A stretch of 64,000 nt of DNA from Dendrophyllia cribrosa (taxonomy: Eukaryota; Cnidaria; Anthozoa; Scleractinia; Dendrophylliidae). The position numbers were made by a program, and so were the translations under genes. The notes beneath the pieces are model-generated. The model saw only the letters and a program-made list of their open reading frames with translations, did no database searches and had not been told where the DNA came from. Location of the stretch: NCBI GenBank assembly GCA_024195265.1, contig JAJLRJ010000005.1:46183515-46247514 (forward strand), in the 5' to 3' direction. Positions 1-10,800 of the stretch are shown here, in pieces (within the stretch, counting starts at the first letter, position 1; the number at the start of each line of letters is the position of its first letter).

Positions 1-37
1 ACAACAAAACAGCTGCATGGTGGTCTTGTAAAAGAAC

Positions 38-310
38 TGAGCACGCTAGCGAAGCACTTTAGGAAACCCATAAAATGGAGAGCTTTGTTCAGAGAGCTTT
101 ATAATTATTATTTTAATAGAATTGTACATGTAATGTGCATGTGATCATTTTATGGAATGTGCGCATTATAGAAATTAATAAATTATAAAATTATTATTAC
201 AGTGTACGCAAGCGAAGCACCTGAAGCACTATAGGATACTCACAAAATGGAGTGCTTTGTACAGTGCACGCTGGAGAAGCACTCATAAAATGAAGTCCTC
301 GTTGTTATGG
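38..310. repeat. Short diverged direct repeats
   Basis: Two stretches, about 42-100 and 202-270, share the order GCGAAGCAC, then a CACAAAATGGAG-like block, then GCTTTGT; a third partial copy follows at about 260-300. This looks like a degenerate tandem repeat cut by the window edge. No gene is seen. Confidence 0.45.
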
Positions 311-2690
311 GTACAGTGCACGGCAAGAACTCGATCAACGTGGTTATCTCGCGCGTGCGCAAGCGGCCGTCGTTTGGCGCCAAAACAACTCGAGCAGAGA
401 AATGATCTTTTCTTTTTTCAACGACAAACTTATGTTTATATATTTTCAATATTCTTCATAAAAAAGACTTTCCCTACTACAGTCAGATAGCCTGTCGGTT
501 GGTGGTTTGGTTTCATTCAGTTGCGTGTTGCCAGTCGGGACATACTGAATCCTATACGTAAAACGGGTTGTCCGTAGTCTGTCCGTATAGTACTAGGCGG
601 CGTCTTTTCAAAGAAAAATAGGAAGGTGTCCGTATTTTAAGAGGTTTAAAGAAGGGATAGAAGAAAGGAAATGATTTTTGGAACACTAGCATACAGTTGA
701 CACCCACGCAAGAGCTCCCCAGGTTGCAAGTGGACTAACTTGGTGTCAATACAATAGAATGTCTTTTTATTTAAACACGATAAAAATTAAAGCTGACGGC
801 TTGTTGGGTCGCGTTACAAAACTTAAATATTCAAAAGTTATTTTACATATACTAAAAAATGCTTAATAATAATATACATACATAATAAATACATAATAAC
901 TCGGTTTCCTACTAATAGAATATAAAAATCATCCCCAATGTGCTTCATGGTCTGTGGGGATTCAATATTAAAATCAAAATTTTTCAGTGTCCTAGAATTT
1001 TTCACTGTCTTCAAATAAGCATGTTTGCTGTTTACATAAAACAGAGCCTCTGTGTGAGATGAAATTTTTCATTATATTACTATTGAATAACTATTATTTT
1101 TGCCATGCACGGTGGAGTAACGTCAGTGACTATGTTAATTATTAACTACAAATTAATTAGCTTGAAACGTGAACGAGATATTTCCATTAAAGCCATGTTA
1201 AGTGGCGGAAAAATGGTGTTGAGGTTAAGCTGGTTTCGAATGTACTTTCGTTTGGTTGTAATAGTATTATTGTGTTGTACAAGGTGATTCCGTAAAGTGG
1301 TCTGTGAAAAAAGAAATAAAAAGAAAAGAGTTAAGGCAGGAAAATCTTTCCAAATTTATAAAGACGATTAGGTATGAATCATTTTAAATTTTTATATATA
1401 ATACTAGCAGTAATCACAGATTATGAAGACGCGTTCGAAGGAATTTCCGGCGGAAATGAGCCCCTGAAAAAAACCAATAGGGGCGGCCATTTGGAAGTCC
1501 GTCTACCAAAAAATCTCAAATTTTAGTGTACATAAACCACAGGACAACCAACACGAAATTAGGATTGCGTTCTTCGAACGCGATTAATCTATTTTAGTAA
1601 TCTAAGATCTTATAATAGTCACTATTTATATTCTTAGCCTTTATTTTTATATTTTATTCAGCACGTACGTATTTTGAACGAGCTCAGATTGGCTCATTAG
1701 ACGTTACGTGGGTAAATGAATGATTGATTGATTGACTGATTGATTGAGAAAACACAATCACTGCAACACACCGTTGACAATGGCCTGATCTGGGTTTCAG
1801 TTCCAGACCTAGATCAGTATTAACACTTTTTAAACAAACGGAAACGGCAAACTGATCCTTACGGCAGAAAAACAGAAGCAGAAGCAAATAATACCCAGTA
1901 TTAAAAAAAACTTCAAAGGCAGTTATAAAATTTCAGTAACGATAATTAATGTTGAGGGCTAATAGCTCTTGGCGATAAACTGGAATCCACAAATAAACTA
2001 AATTCCAAAGTCAAGATAAGTTTTTACATTTCTTCCATATTGTGAATCCTGAGTAGAGGGTTAGGAGGGAATGGGCAAATATTTATAATACCAGATTACT
2101 ACAGCGCCGCCGCTTACCGAATCCTCAATTTGTGCAAGACATTTTGGGAATTGATTTTGGGTTGTATTGCTTTTAAGAAAAAAGTCCTGTATGTTTTGAG
2201 ACATACAGTGTTACAAATGTGGCACACATGTAATAACAGCAGTCCATATTTGACCTTTGTATATTTACTTTGTGGCCGTCTCATTCGTCAACAGGTTAAA
2301 TCATATTTTTTTTTATGCTGAGGCACAAAGCGGGCAGCAACAGTAAGATTTCGTGCACTTAAGCATTTCAAGCTTTACTATGATCCGAACAGTTCTTATA
2401 TTATTCTTTCTTCCCACGCGAAACTGAGTTTTGGACACATTTACTAATTGACGAATTCTTATTTTGTGCCAAACCCGATCAAAACCATTTCTCAAAAAAT
2501 CTTAGTCAAACCTCCAATTGCGACCACCTCTCGTATTAGCGACCACTTTTCCAAAATAACAAATTTCTTCCAGTCATATCACTGTAGTCCAAACCTCTCT
2601 CTGTAAACAAAACAAATATTCGGGTTATAAGCCCCACCCTAATACAAGCCCTCCTCTACTTTTCTTTGTTTACACTCTTTCACAGAACAC
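311..2690. other. Intergenic, no gene recognised
   Basis: AT-rich DNA with only short unconvincing open frames. A small interrupted inverted repeat (GCGTTCGAAG at about 1431 against CTTCGAACGC at about 1572) and a TTGATTGATTGA simple repeat near 1722 are the only structures noted. I see no domain, splice structure or RNA gene here. Confidence 0.5.
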
Positions 2691-3110
2691 TGTGCAACTT
2701 CATATAGAAAGTTAATAGGAAAGTTAGAAAGGTATAAGGCATGTAGAGTACAAAGGAAGGAACGACATATCAATGACACTTTAAATTGTAAATCTAAAAA
2801 CTTAATCTACCTAATTGAATGTAAGAAATGCGCAAAACAGTACATTGGGGAAACCAAACGCCAACTGAATGAACGCTTTGGGGAGCATCGCCGCTCCATA
2901 TCCTCAATATTAATCACCACCATCTTATCAATCCTACTCCTGTTTCAGTACATTTTAACCAACCTGGCCACTTTATCAACGACATCCTCCTCATTTCCTT
3001 GGAACCCATCCACAACAACCGCGACTCAGTGAGAAAGGCATGCGAGGCCCATCTTATAGATAAAGCGATGACCTTGATCCTCATGGTACAAATATACGTG
3101 ATGAACTTAA
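2690..3110 (+). pseudogene. Penelope-like element GIY-YIG endonuclease fragment
   Basis: Translation from about 2782 gives a GIY-YIG nuclease half: a LIYLIECKKC segment (GIY strand with Cys pair), QYIGETKRQLNERFGEH (YIG strand, catalytic Arg and His region), then after a frame change near 2912 a tail containing FNQPGHFINDILL and HNNRDSVRKACEAHLIDK. Penelope-like retroelements carry this domain C-terminal to their reverse transcriptase. No reverse transcriptase is present upstream, so this is a 5'-truncated, frameshifted relic. A related but distinct endonuclease lies at 19520-19897 on the other strand. The family call is fairly secure; the exact clade is not determined. Confidence 0.75.
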
Positions 3111-3788
3111 GCTTTTTCTACCAATCATTTTCTGTTTTTCTGTTATGTCATATTTCAAGATTTTTACTGATCCAGCTCTACGATAGATCCGGCACTCTTC
3201 ATTGGTTTGTCGCTGTGGTTTTGCCGTTATTATAGTTTTAGAGTACAGAACAATGTTGAAATGAATTATATATACTGAGATGTATTGTGACTTTTTTTAG
3301 CTATTGATCACTGTCAATCTATATCTCATCAGTCTTACGTATTTTCGTCATTATAACATAGAGGCTACATAGCGGGAAAAATTACTGAATACTGATTGGC
3401 TGACAAAGAGGGCATTTTTCTTTAATCGAGGCAAAATTATTCGCTCCTGATTGGTCGAGCGCGTCGTTCTCGTTGCATTCAGTTGGCTTGGAGGGATTTT
3501 GAAGAAAATTTACAATCGGAGCGCTCGTGTATGTTTTGCCGGAGATTTTTCTATAAAAAAAGAAAGGAAATCGGATGATACCTGAGAAGGGCATTCTGTA
3601 GTTGAATTACAGCATGTTAAGCCAAACAGGAAGCGATATTTTGTGTTAAGGCTTTGATTAATAGGCGCAAGGCGCCTGCAGGCCAGTTTCCGACGTTGAA
3701 AACCTTGAAGAAATTCATTCATGGCGACAAACGATTTTAAAGTTCCATCACCTCACTGAATACTGATATGCAGATTTCTGCGTCCCTT
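3111..3788. other. Intergenic, no gene recognised
   Basis: Short frames on both strands without recognisable domains. The first 150 bp may be the untranslated tail of the preceding Penelope-like relic. Confidence 0.4.
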
Positions 3789-3972
3789 AAGGCTGGTTTT
3801 CACTAGCGCATAAGCGTAAGGACAAGCCAACATACGCAGACTCAGTAACGTGTTGATCATTAGTGCCTATTGTTCTGTTTTGTTCAAACAATTGGAACTA
3901 ATGATCAACATGTTACTGAATCTGCGTATGTTGGCTTGTGCTTTTGCTTATGCGCTAGTGAAAACCAGCCTT
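3789..3972. mobile_element. Palindromic MITE, 184 bp
   Basis: The two halves are near-perfect inverted copies: AAGGCTGGTTTTCACTAGCG at the left reappears reverse-complemented at the right end. The arms run about 80 bp each, so the whole element can fold into one hairpin. No clear target duplication could be assigned, and there is no coding capacity. The superfamily is unassigned. Confidence 0.8.
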
Positions 3973-4388
3973 TTAAAGAAAACTTTGATTTTGCTGAAAG
4001 GGACAATACAACTCAGTTTGAATTCGCCACTATGATTTGTTGTTGTTATCAAAGCAACAAAAACTTCACAACACAGGTACGCTTAAGTATAAATAAAATT
4101 TGCTCTGTTTTTGTCGCAAAGTGTCTTTTATCGATAAATTAGGTTATGTTCTCTAGATGTACATAACAGCCAAATGTATGCTTGACATTGGAAATTTATT
4201 TAACAACAGATAGTTGAAAAGTTTTTCTTGTCCGTTTGCGAGAGAGTACTTTGACTTCGGGTCGTTTCAAGTCAGAGCTGACTCTTGGAAAGTCTGAAAG
4301 GTTTCTCTATAATTTTGCCCTCTACATTATAAACAAGTAATCGCATGTTCCCCCGTAAAATTAAGGATTAATATCATTTGTGATATTA

Positions 4389-4551
4389 GGGCCTGGTCGC
4401 ACTACGGTCAAAAACAAAAATTAGCCCGTGCAAAATGACATAAAAACAAAAGCATTCCACAAAAAGCGTGTCCCACCGGATCGGTTTCTTTTGTTTTCCT
4501 CGATTTTTACACGGGCGGATTTTTGTTTTTGACCGTAGTGCGACCAGGCCC
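4389..4551. mobile_element. PIF/Harbinger-type MITE, copy 1 (163 bp)
   Basis: Terminal inverted repeats begin GGGCCTGGTCGCACTACGGT and continue through an AAAACAAAAAT block. The element is flanked by TTA on both sides (4386-4388 and 4552-4554), the 3-bp duplication typical of PIF/Harbinger. A second copy in the same orientation sits at 61152-61312, also between TTA repeats, which confirms both borders. Confidence 0.88.
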
Positions 4552-4617
4552 TTAATCCTTAATTTTACTCGGGCCCATGCGATTACATATACTTTAATAC
4601 GCAAGCTATTTCTCTTT

Positions 4618-4998
4618 AGTATAAATCTACTAGCGCGTTCTATCACGAATTCTGTTGTCTTATTGGCTACGCTTCTCACTATTTATTCTGTTGTAGAAAG
4701 TGAGTAGAGTGAGTAGCCAAATGGCGGCTGTTTGAACGTCTAGTAGATTTATACTAAAACAATTAATTATTCGCTCTTGATTTCTATCCCGTGATAGTTG
4801 ATTCTGGCGTCGCCCTCATTGCCCTCATCAACTATCACGCGATAGAAATCTCGAGCTCATGATCTAATTGTAAAGTAGAAAGTGTCGAGTAGAGTGAGTA
4901 GCCAAATGGCGGCCGCTTCTTCGCGTTTTCAAAGTGTCTGTGAAGAGTATTTGCTGTTAAGTTTTGAACGTCAAGTAGAGTTATACTAAAACAATTAG
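4618..4998. repeat. Direct and inverted repeat cluster
   Basis: A block starting GTAGAAAGTG, passing through AGTAGCCAAATGGCGGC and ending TTATACTAAAACAATTA, occurs at 4693-4768 and again, expanded by about 40 bp, at 4875-4998. The first copy is also inverted-paired with TTAGTATAAATCTACTAG at 4617-4634. Between them, 4768-4856 forms a hairpin with arms around TTTCTATC(C/G)CGTGATAGTTGA. These are non-coding, transposon-derived-looking repeats. Confidence 0.6.
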
Positions 4999-5093
4999 AT
5001 TCAGGGCCGTAGCCAGAACAAAATAAGGACTAAGACAATATCCATGGTTATTTGCTGGTAATAGAGACCTTTAGCATCAGGTTTTTCGTGGCC

Positions 5094-5151
5094 AACGGCA
5101 AACGGCAAACGGCAAACGGCAAACGGCAAACGGCAAACGGCAAACGGCAAA
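5094..5151. repeat. 7-bp tandem repeat (AACGGCA)n
   Basis: About eight uninterrupted copies of the heptamer AACGGCA. An imperfect palindrome around CACGTGACCACG follows at about 5162-5190. Confidence 0.9.
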
Positions 5152-5903
5152 CCTGGGGATGTCACGTGACCACGGTCTCGTGGTCACGTTTGCAGTTCGC
5201 AGTTCACGTTTGAACGGCAGGAAGGGCTTCCAGCGGTAAGTGATTTACGGCAAGGCTTTTTGCCATTAAAAATTTTACATTCTCAGGTATAAAGACAAGA
5301 AATAGGTTTTAATACCCGCTTGCAATATTCTAGTTAGATTTTTGAACTAAAATCAATGAATAATTCATATTTTTTGGGCAATGAAAGTATAGCACTTCGA
5401 CTAGACGAAAAACAACATGGCGGCACGAGCATGTTGAACGCCTTGTTAAAATTCGTAACCCTGGCAACCTGAGACTGCAAACGCCTAACCGCAAACTGCT
5501 TCAACAGTATATCTTCATTTGTCGATTAGATCATTAATTTGATCCAACGTACACCACAGGATTGTCGTCCACGATAACCTGCATGAACATTTTATCATTT
5601 TATTTTTCTCCTGCAGAACCGTTATTTGGATTTGGATTGTCATGCAACGCTCCTCCCCACAAAGTAAGTTTGTAGACCTGCAGGTGGATTGTTTTATTCC
5701 GAACAATTACCCCCTCCCCCACATAGACTTCCCCACTATCCCCCCCCCCCCCCCGACATGATTGTGTTGATAGCCAGCGTTACTTTCTGGGGGAATGATT
5801 GTCGTAAGTTTCGCTCGGATATTTTTCTGACATTTATCTGACAAGTAAGAATTGCGTACAAAGCTTTAAAGCAAAGCTGAAAACAAGGTATATTTTGTTT
5901 GGC
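5152..5903. other. Intergenic with poly(C) tract
   Basis: No gene recognised. Contains a 15-base run of C at about 5740-5754. Confidence 0.4.
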
Positions 5904-6050
5904 CAGGGACCGCGGAGAAAGGTGAAAAGTGGGAGGGCTGACAATTGAAAATAATTTTTTCATATTGAAAATCGAAAAAAAGTGGGGGCGGGGGCGCAAA
6001 AAAGTGGTGGGGCCGCGGCCCTACCAGCCCCTCCCGCTCCGCGGTCCCTG
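5904..6050. mobile_element. hAT-like MITE, 147 bp
   Basis: Terminal inverted repeats CAGGGACCGCGGAG at the left and its exact reverse complement at the right bound a GC-rich, non-coding body. CAGGG termini are usual for hAT elements. The expected 8-bp target duplication is not clean (TGTTTGGC against TTGCATTG), so the superfamily is tentative. Confidence 0.65.
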
Positions 6051-6228
6051 TTGCATTGGCACAATATTTCAGCTGGCCAGATCAGCCTTCCTCAGGTATA
6101 AGATGTTTCTAGATTTACAATATGTTATACGATGTTTCGAGATGTTATATACAAGGAGAATTTCACAATACAGAAGAATTGGGTAATACAGGATACGACG
6201 AAATAGGAAATAATAATAAGAATTGCGC

Positions 6229-7132
6229 TAGACTACGAGCAGTCTCTCTTTCCCAGCTTAGTCCGTCGAGCGAGAAACGAAAAAACATTAGCGAGAGGAT
6301 AATGGCCACGCGAAACTGGGGATGAGACAGGCGCGCGGGAAAAGAGAGACTACAGACTAAGCCCAGGCGTTTGAATTATGAGTTGCTCTCACAACTGATT
6401 GGCTCTTGATCGAAGATCTGTCAACAAGCAGTAACGCCGCGGTGACGAGTTGTCAACACTCGAGATCAATTAATGTGAGCGCAAGTCTGCGGTTAGCATA
6501 ACTTGCAATATAGTGTTTCTTTATCGCGACTAAAAGATTCTAAGATCCAAGTCTTATGCGATAGTAACGGTGTATATTGGAATAGTGGCTTCTTGCAATT
6601 GTTTTTAGCTCCTCGGAGTTTATTCTGCGTTTCATGAGTTGATGTGTTTCTCGGAGCTAGGCAGTATCGCCATTGTCAGAAGCATCGCGTCATTGCATCC
6701 GGTTTGAAATATTTGAATCTCCAGCATGATAGCTGTTTAGCAATTCTTACAGATGCAAGTGGTTTCTTTTGTACACTCTTTAAGGTTCCTTTGCTGGTCT
6801 ACCTCTAATGGCTTTTTTCGGAGTATCGTTCGAAGAACTCATCTCTTTAGCGGCATTTTACTCTTTTCGCACGAAAAGGGATTTGGTTTCGTGTTAGATC
6901 TCCCGCATTGCGATAACATGTAGATTGACAGGATGTCAAGAGAAGTAAAATTTGATACCGAAAAATCACTTGACCGTGAAAGTGCATTCGCCTGGGCTTT
7001 ATAGTCTGTTGTCTCTCTTTTCCCGCGCGCCTGCCTCACCCCCAGTTTCGCGTGGTCATTATCCTCACGCTAATGTGTTTTCGTTTCTCGCTCAACGGAC
7101 TAAGCTGGGAAAGAGAGACTGCTCGTAGTCTA
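6229..7132. mobile_element. Mutator-like foldback element with 9-bp TSD
   Basis: A 904-bp element has terminal inverted repeats of about 142 bp (6229-6370 and 6990-7132) that start TAGACTACGAGCAGTCTCTC and are more than 90% alike by eye. The 9-mer GAATTGCGC lies immediately outside both ends (6220-6228 and 7133-7141). Long TIRs with a perfect 9-bp target duplication are the signature of Mutator-like elements. The internal 620 bp has no transposase, so the element is non-autonomous. Confidence 0.85.
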
Positions 7133-7141
7133 GAATTGCGC

Positions 7142-7843
7142 AATCCTATTCATGTTTTCTTTGATACGGTATCAATCCTAAGTGTCGAAGTATTCAAGTA
7201 TAAATCAAGTTCGTATATTTAAGTCTTCAGTCTTTCTTTAGTCAACAACAACGACAACAACTTTATTTGGTCATGCAGGTTAAGAGAAGGCAGCCAAAGG
7301 CTAGTCTTTATTGATTGAAATGATAAAAATACATAAAGAGAAGAGGAGAACATAATGTTGGTTTATTTAATTTTGCATGTGAACCAATATCAGCTAATAA
7401 CCTTCCTGTTTTTCCTAGAAGGCTTTCGGTCGATATAAGATAGTTGATCCTTTTGTAGTTCCCAGAAAAATTCCGATTGTTGATCAATATTGTCATCTTC
7501 GAAACATGACGCGAAATTTGTAAACATTTACAAGAAGGGTCTTTTAAAAAAGGGTTATGGCTTCTCAAACCAAACACAAAGCAATCCTCAGAAACGAAGT
7601 TAATCAGATAATTTCGGCTTTTAGTTTCTGGCTAGTTTTTTTTCTAGTGAAAACAACAGCTAACAGCCCGGCACGTGACGTTTTTTGTTTTGTTTGCGTG
7701 ACAGAAGAAAATAAAGTGTGCGTGTGACGTCACCACAGCCTCTTTCCGATGTCGCAATTTTTCTCAGAAACCAAAACATATCTCCATGCATATGTGATTA
7801 TCAGAAGATCTCAGAACGCAAAAGGGAACGGTTCTTTCAGAAA
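7142..7843. other. 5' flank of the beta-helix membrane gene
   Basis: Non-coding on the gene strand; it should hold the promoter and 5' UTR. Direct inspection shows an E-box-like CACGTGAC near 7673 and a GTGACGTCAC CRE-like palindrome near 7723, but no convincing TATA box. The first in-frame ATG after the nearest stops is 7844. Confidence 0.4.
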
Positions 7844-10800
7844 ATGGGAACGCTCGTCTGTGTTTTCCAAGTTGCTTTGCTCACAATTGTCGCTTTTCAT
7901 CGTTCGGAAGCTTCCATAAAAACCATTTTCGTTTCAACAAACGGCAGCGACAATCAAACTTGTGGAAGTGAAAATCACCCATGCCTGACACTGGATTACG
8001 CTTTCTTACGCGCTAATCAAACAGGAGCAAACTCCACGCAGATATCAGCAGCTCAAGGTAATTACACACTGAAAAATAGCCACAGTTTTAACAATTTAAA
8101 CAACTTTGGACTGATAGGACAAGGATCAAAGTCAGGCGATGTGGAAATAACGTGCGAGAAAAACGCAGGTTTGTCCTTTGTCCTCAGCAATAAGATATTC
8201 TTCAAGAGAGTTAAGTTACTGAAGTGCGGTGGATGGCGTCCAAGCTCAGTCAATGCTAAAAAGCCTTACAGCGGGCTGGACGGAGTCAAATTCAAAGTTG
8301 CTTTGGATTTTCGCTATTGCAGGAATATACAAGTGGTAAATGTCGAAATTTCTTCATCTCCAGGGATTGGCGTGAACGGTTATGATGTTAGCGGCGTGGT
8401 AAATTTTACAAATTGCATCTTTGCCGACAATACAGCGGCCAATGACGAGAATGCAACTTTCGCTTATAGAAGCGGATCCAACGCAGAAGGGTTACGTAGT
8501 AAAGATATAGAGTACGTGTATTCAGGAGGGGGTGTATATTTGGCTTTAGATCCCTACGGTCATAACACTGTCAATGTCACGCCAAGCCAGCACGACTCAT
8601 ATCAGCACAACAGCACATTTGTCTTCCGAAATTGCAGTTTTGTCCGAAATAAAGCGGTGTGGAAAAATGGAAGCAAAACGAGTGACTTTGTTGACACGCC
8701 AGAACTACCATTTAGTCGTGGTGGCGGCTTAGCAATATATTTTCGATCAAATGCCAGTGGATCCACCATCGGGATTGAATCCTGTGTCTTCCGTGGTAAT
8801 CGCGCGGATTGGGGAGGAGGTTTACAAGTCGAGATGAAAGAACAAACGCAAAATAATCATCTTATGATGGAAGACACCAGGTTTGAGAACAATGTGGGCT
8901 CTCTTGCCGGCGGCGGCGCTCGAATGGGTAATTTAATAAAGGGAGTCAAACGCAGTCTCAATACATTTACCGCAAACAACTGTTTATTCGTCAGCAACAT
9001 GGCGATCTGGGGAGGTGGTACGTCGCTTTACGGATCGTCAATACCTGGAAAGTGTGCCGAGCATACAGATGCTGACTTAACTCAATTCTTCTTTAATCAA
9101 TGCCAGTGGACCCATAACAACGGAACCGTAGGTGCCGCCTCTGGAGCTTTCCTCTTAAACCAGAACGAAGATCAAATTGGGCCAGACGCTCCATACCACA
9201 TACGTTTTAATGATTCCGCGTTTTTAAGAAATTACGTTATCCAAAGGGACGTCCTTGTGTCAATTGGGGAAGGTGCACTTTACAGCGTGGAAGTGCCCCT
9301 TGTTTTCCGGGGAAATGTGAGCTTTATTAACAATTCCAGGACAGCCTTAGCCTTAGATGGAGCTACAATGGAAATTCGCGATCGCGTATACTTCATCAAC
9401 AACAAAGGACTCAGAGGAGGTGCGATGGCCATGTATGGACGTTCAAGAATTGTTTTTAACGAAGATTCGTATGTGCTCTTTCAAGGGAATGAGTGCGGTA
9501 GTCAAGGTGGAGCATTGTATATCGACGCCCCCGGACCTCCTCTGGTTGGCTTCAATGCAACTGGCACCAACACTCATACCTGTTTCTTTGCTTACACGGA
9601 TTCGTCTTTGGATTTTGATGATTGGAAAACGAAGGTAGTCTTTCAAGGTAACAAAGCTCCTTATTCCTCTGCTGGAAAGTCGGTGTTTGCCACTACTTTG
9701 AGGAATTGTCGGCGAGCTGGAGAACCTCGGCAAAATAACTCCGTCCTGCGATGGAAATTCATCGAATTCAAAGACCAGAATGGACAAAATAGCTCAATTG
9801 AGGACGAGGTCGCCACCGATCCCGTAGACATACAGTATAATAGTTCAGACTGGGACGTTGCCCCAAGCGAACTTTTCAATGCCACTGTGCGACTACTCGA
9901 TGAGATCAGTAATTCCGTCTTGGGCATTGTCAACATTAAAATCAATCCTCTCCAGCTATCGTATTCTATACGTCTTAACACTCCTTCGACCATGTTCGTT
10001 GCAAACGGCACCATTTCCAATCTCAGGTTAGTTGGAAAATCTGGAGAAACATTTTCAGTTGAGTTGAACTTTATAGGAAGGCAACTGTTAACGGAAACAA
10101 TACCTCAACGTACATTAAAAGCCTGCAATCCGGCTTTTACGCAAAAGGGTGCGATGTGTGTATGCATGGACTCTACGGAGGATGGTATTTCAAGGTGCAA
10201 ATCGGACGGAAAAACTTTTTATCTTAAACATGGCTACTGGGGGGGAACAGTGAAGGGCAAATTTGTCACTCATTTTTGCCCCATCGGTTACTGTCAAACA
10301 AATGCGCATGTAAGTGAAAAAATGTACGATTCTGATCGTATGTGCAATAGTGACAGAGATCAGACGAGCGTGCTTTGCGGAGACTGTAAGGCGAATTCCA
10401 GTATCCTGTTTGGAGGCGAACAGTGTTCCACTACGTGCTCCAATTGGTACTTGCTATTATTACTTTTGTATGGGCTGATCCTTCTTTTTGTGGTCATGGG
10501 AATTATGCTGATAGATCTCGATTTCTTCACGGGCTATTTGAATGCCTGGTTGTATTCATACCAAGTCATGGAGTTTATAACTCCTGATGACTTTAAATTT
10601 GACAGCTTTATCGAGTTTTTAATCGGCCTGGCCAACTTCCAGTTCAAAACAGGCTCAGGTGGAATTTGTTTTGCGGAAAATTTGGACGATACAGACAAGT
10701 TGGCGATAATGTACGCACTCCCAACTTATGTTCTAGTGGTGGTTGTAATATTGGTCAAACGTGTACGTTCCAATCCTGATGGGTGGTTTAGCAAGCGAGT

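Noticed and set aside
7718..7843. Upstream extension of the beta-helix gene
   Set aside because: Starts at GTG, has no ATG and no signal-like sequence; the ATG at 7844 is followed at once by a good signal peptide.
9443..9787. 114-aa open frame on the strand opposite the beta-helix gene
   Set aside because: It lies entirely antisense to a clear long coding exon and has no recognisable domain; it is a shadow of codon use in that gene.
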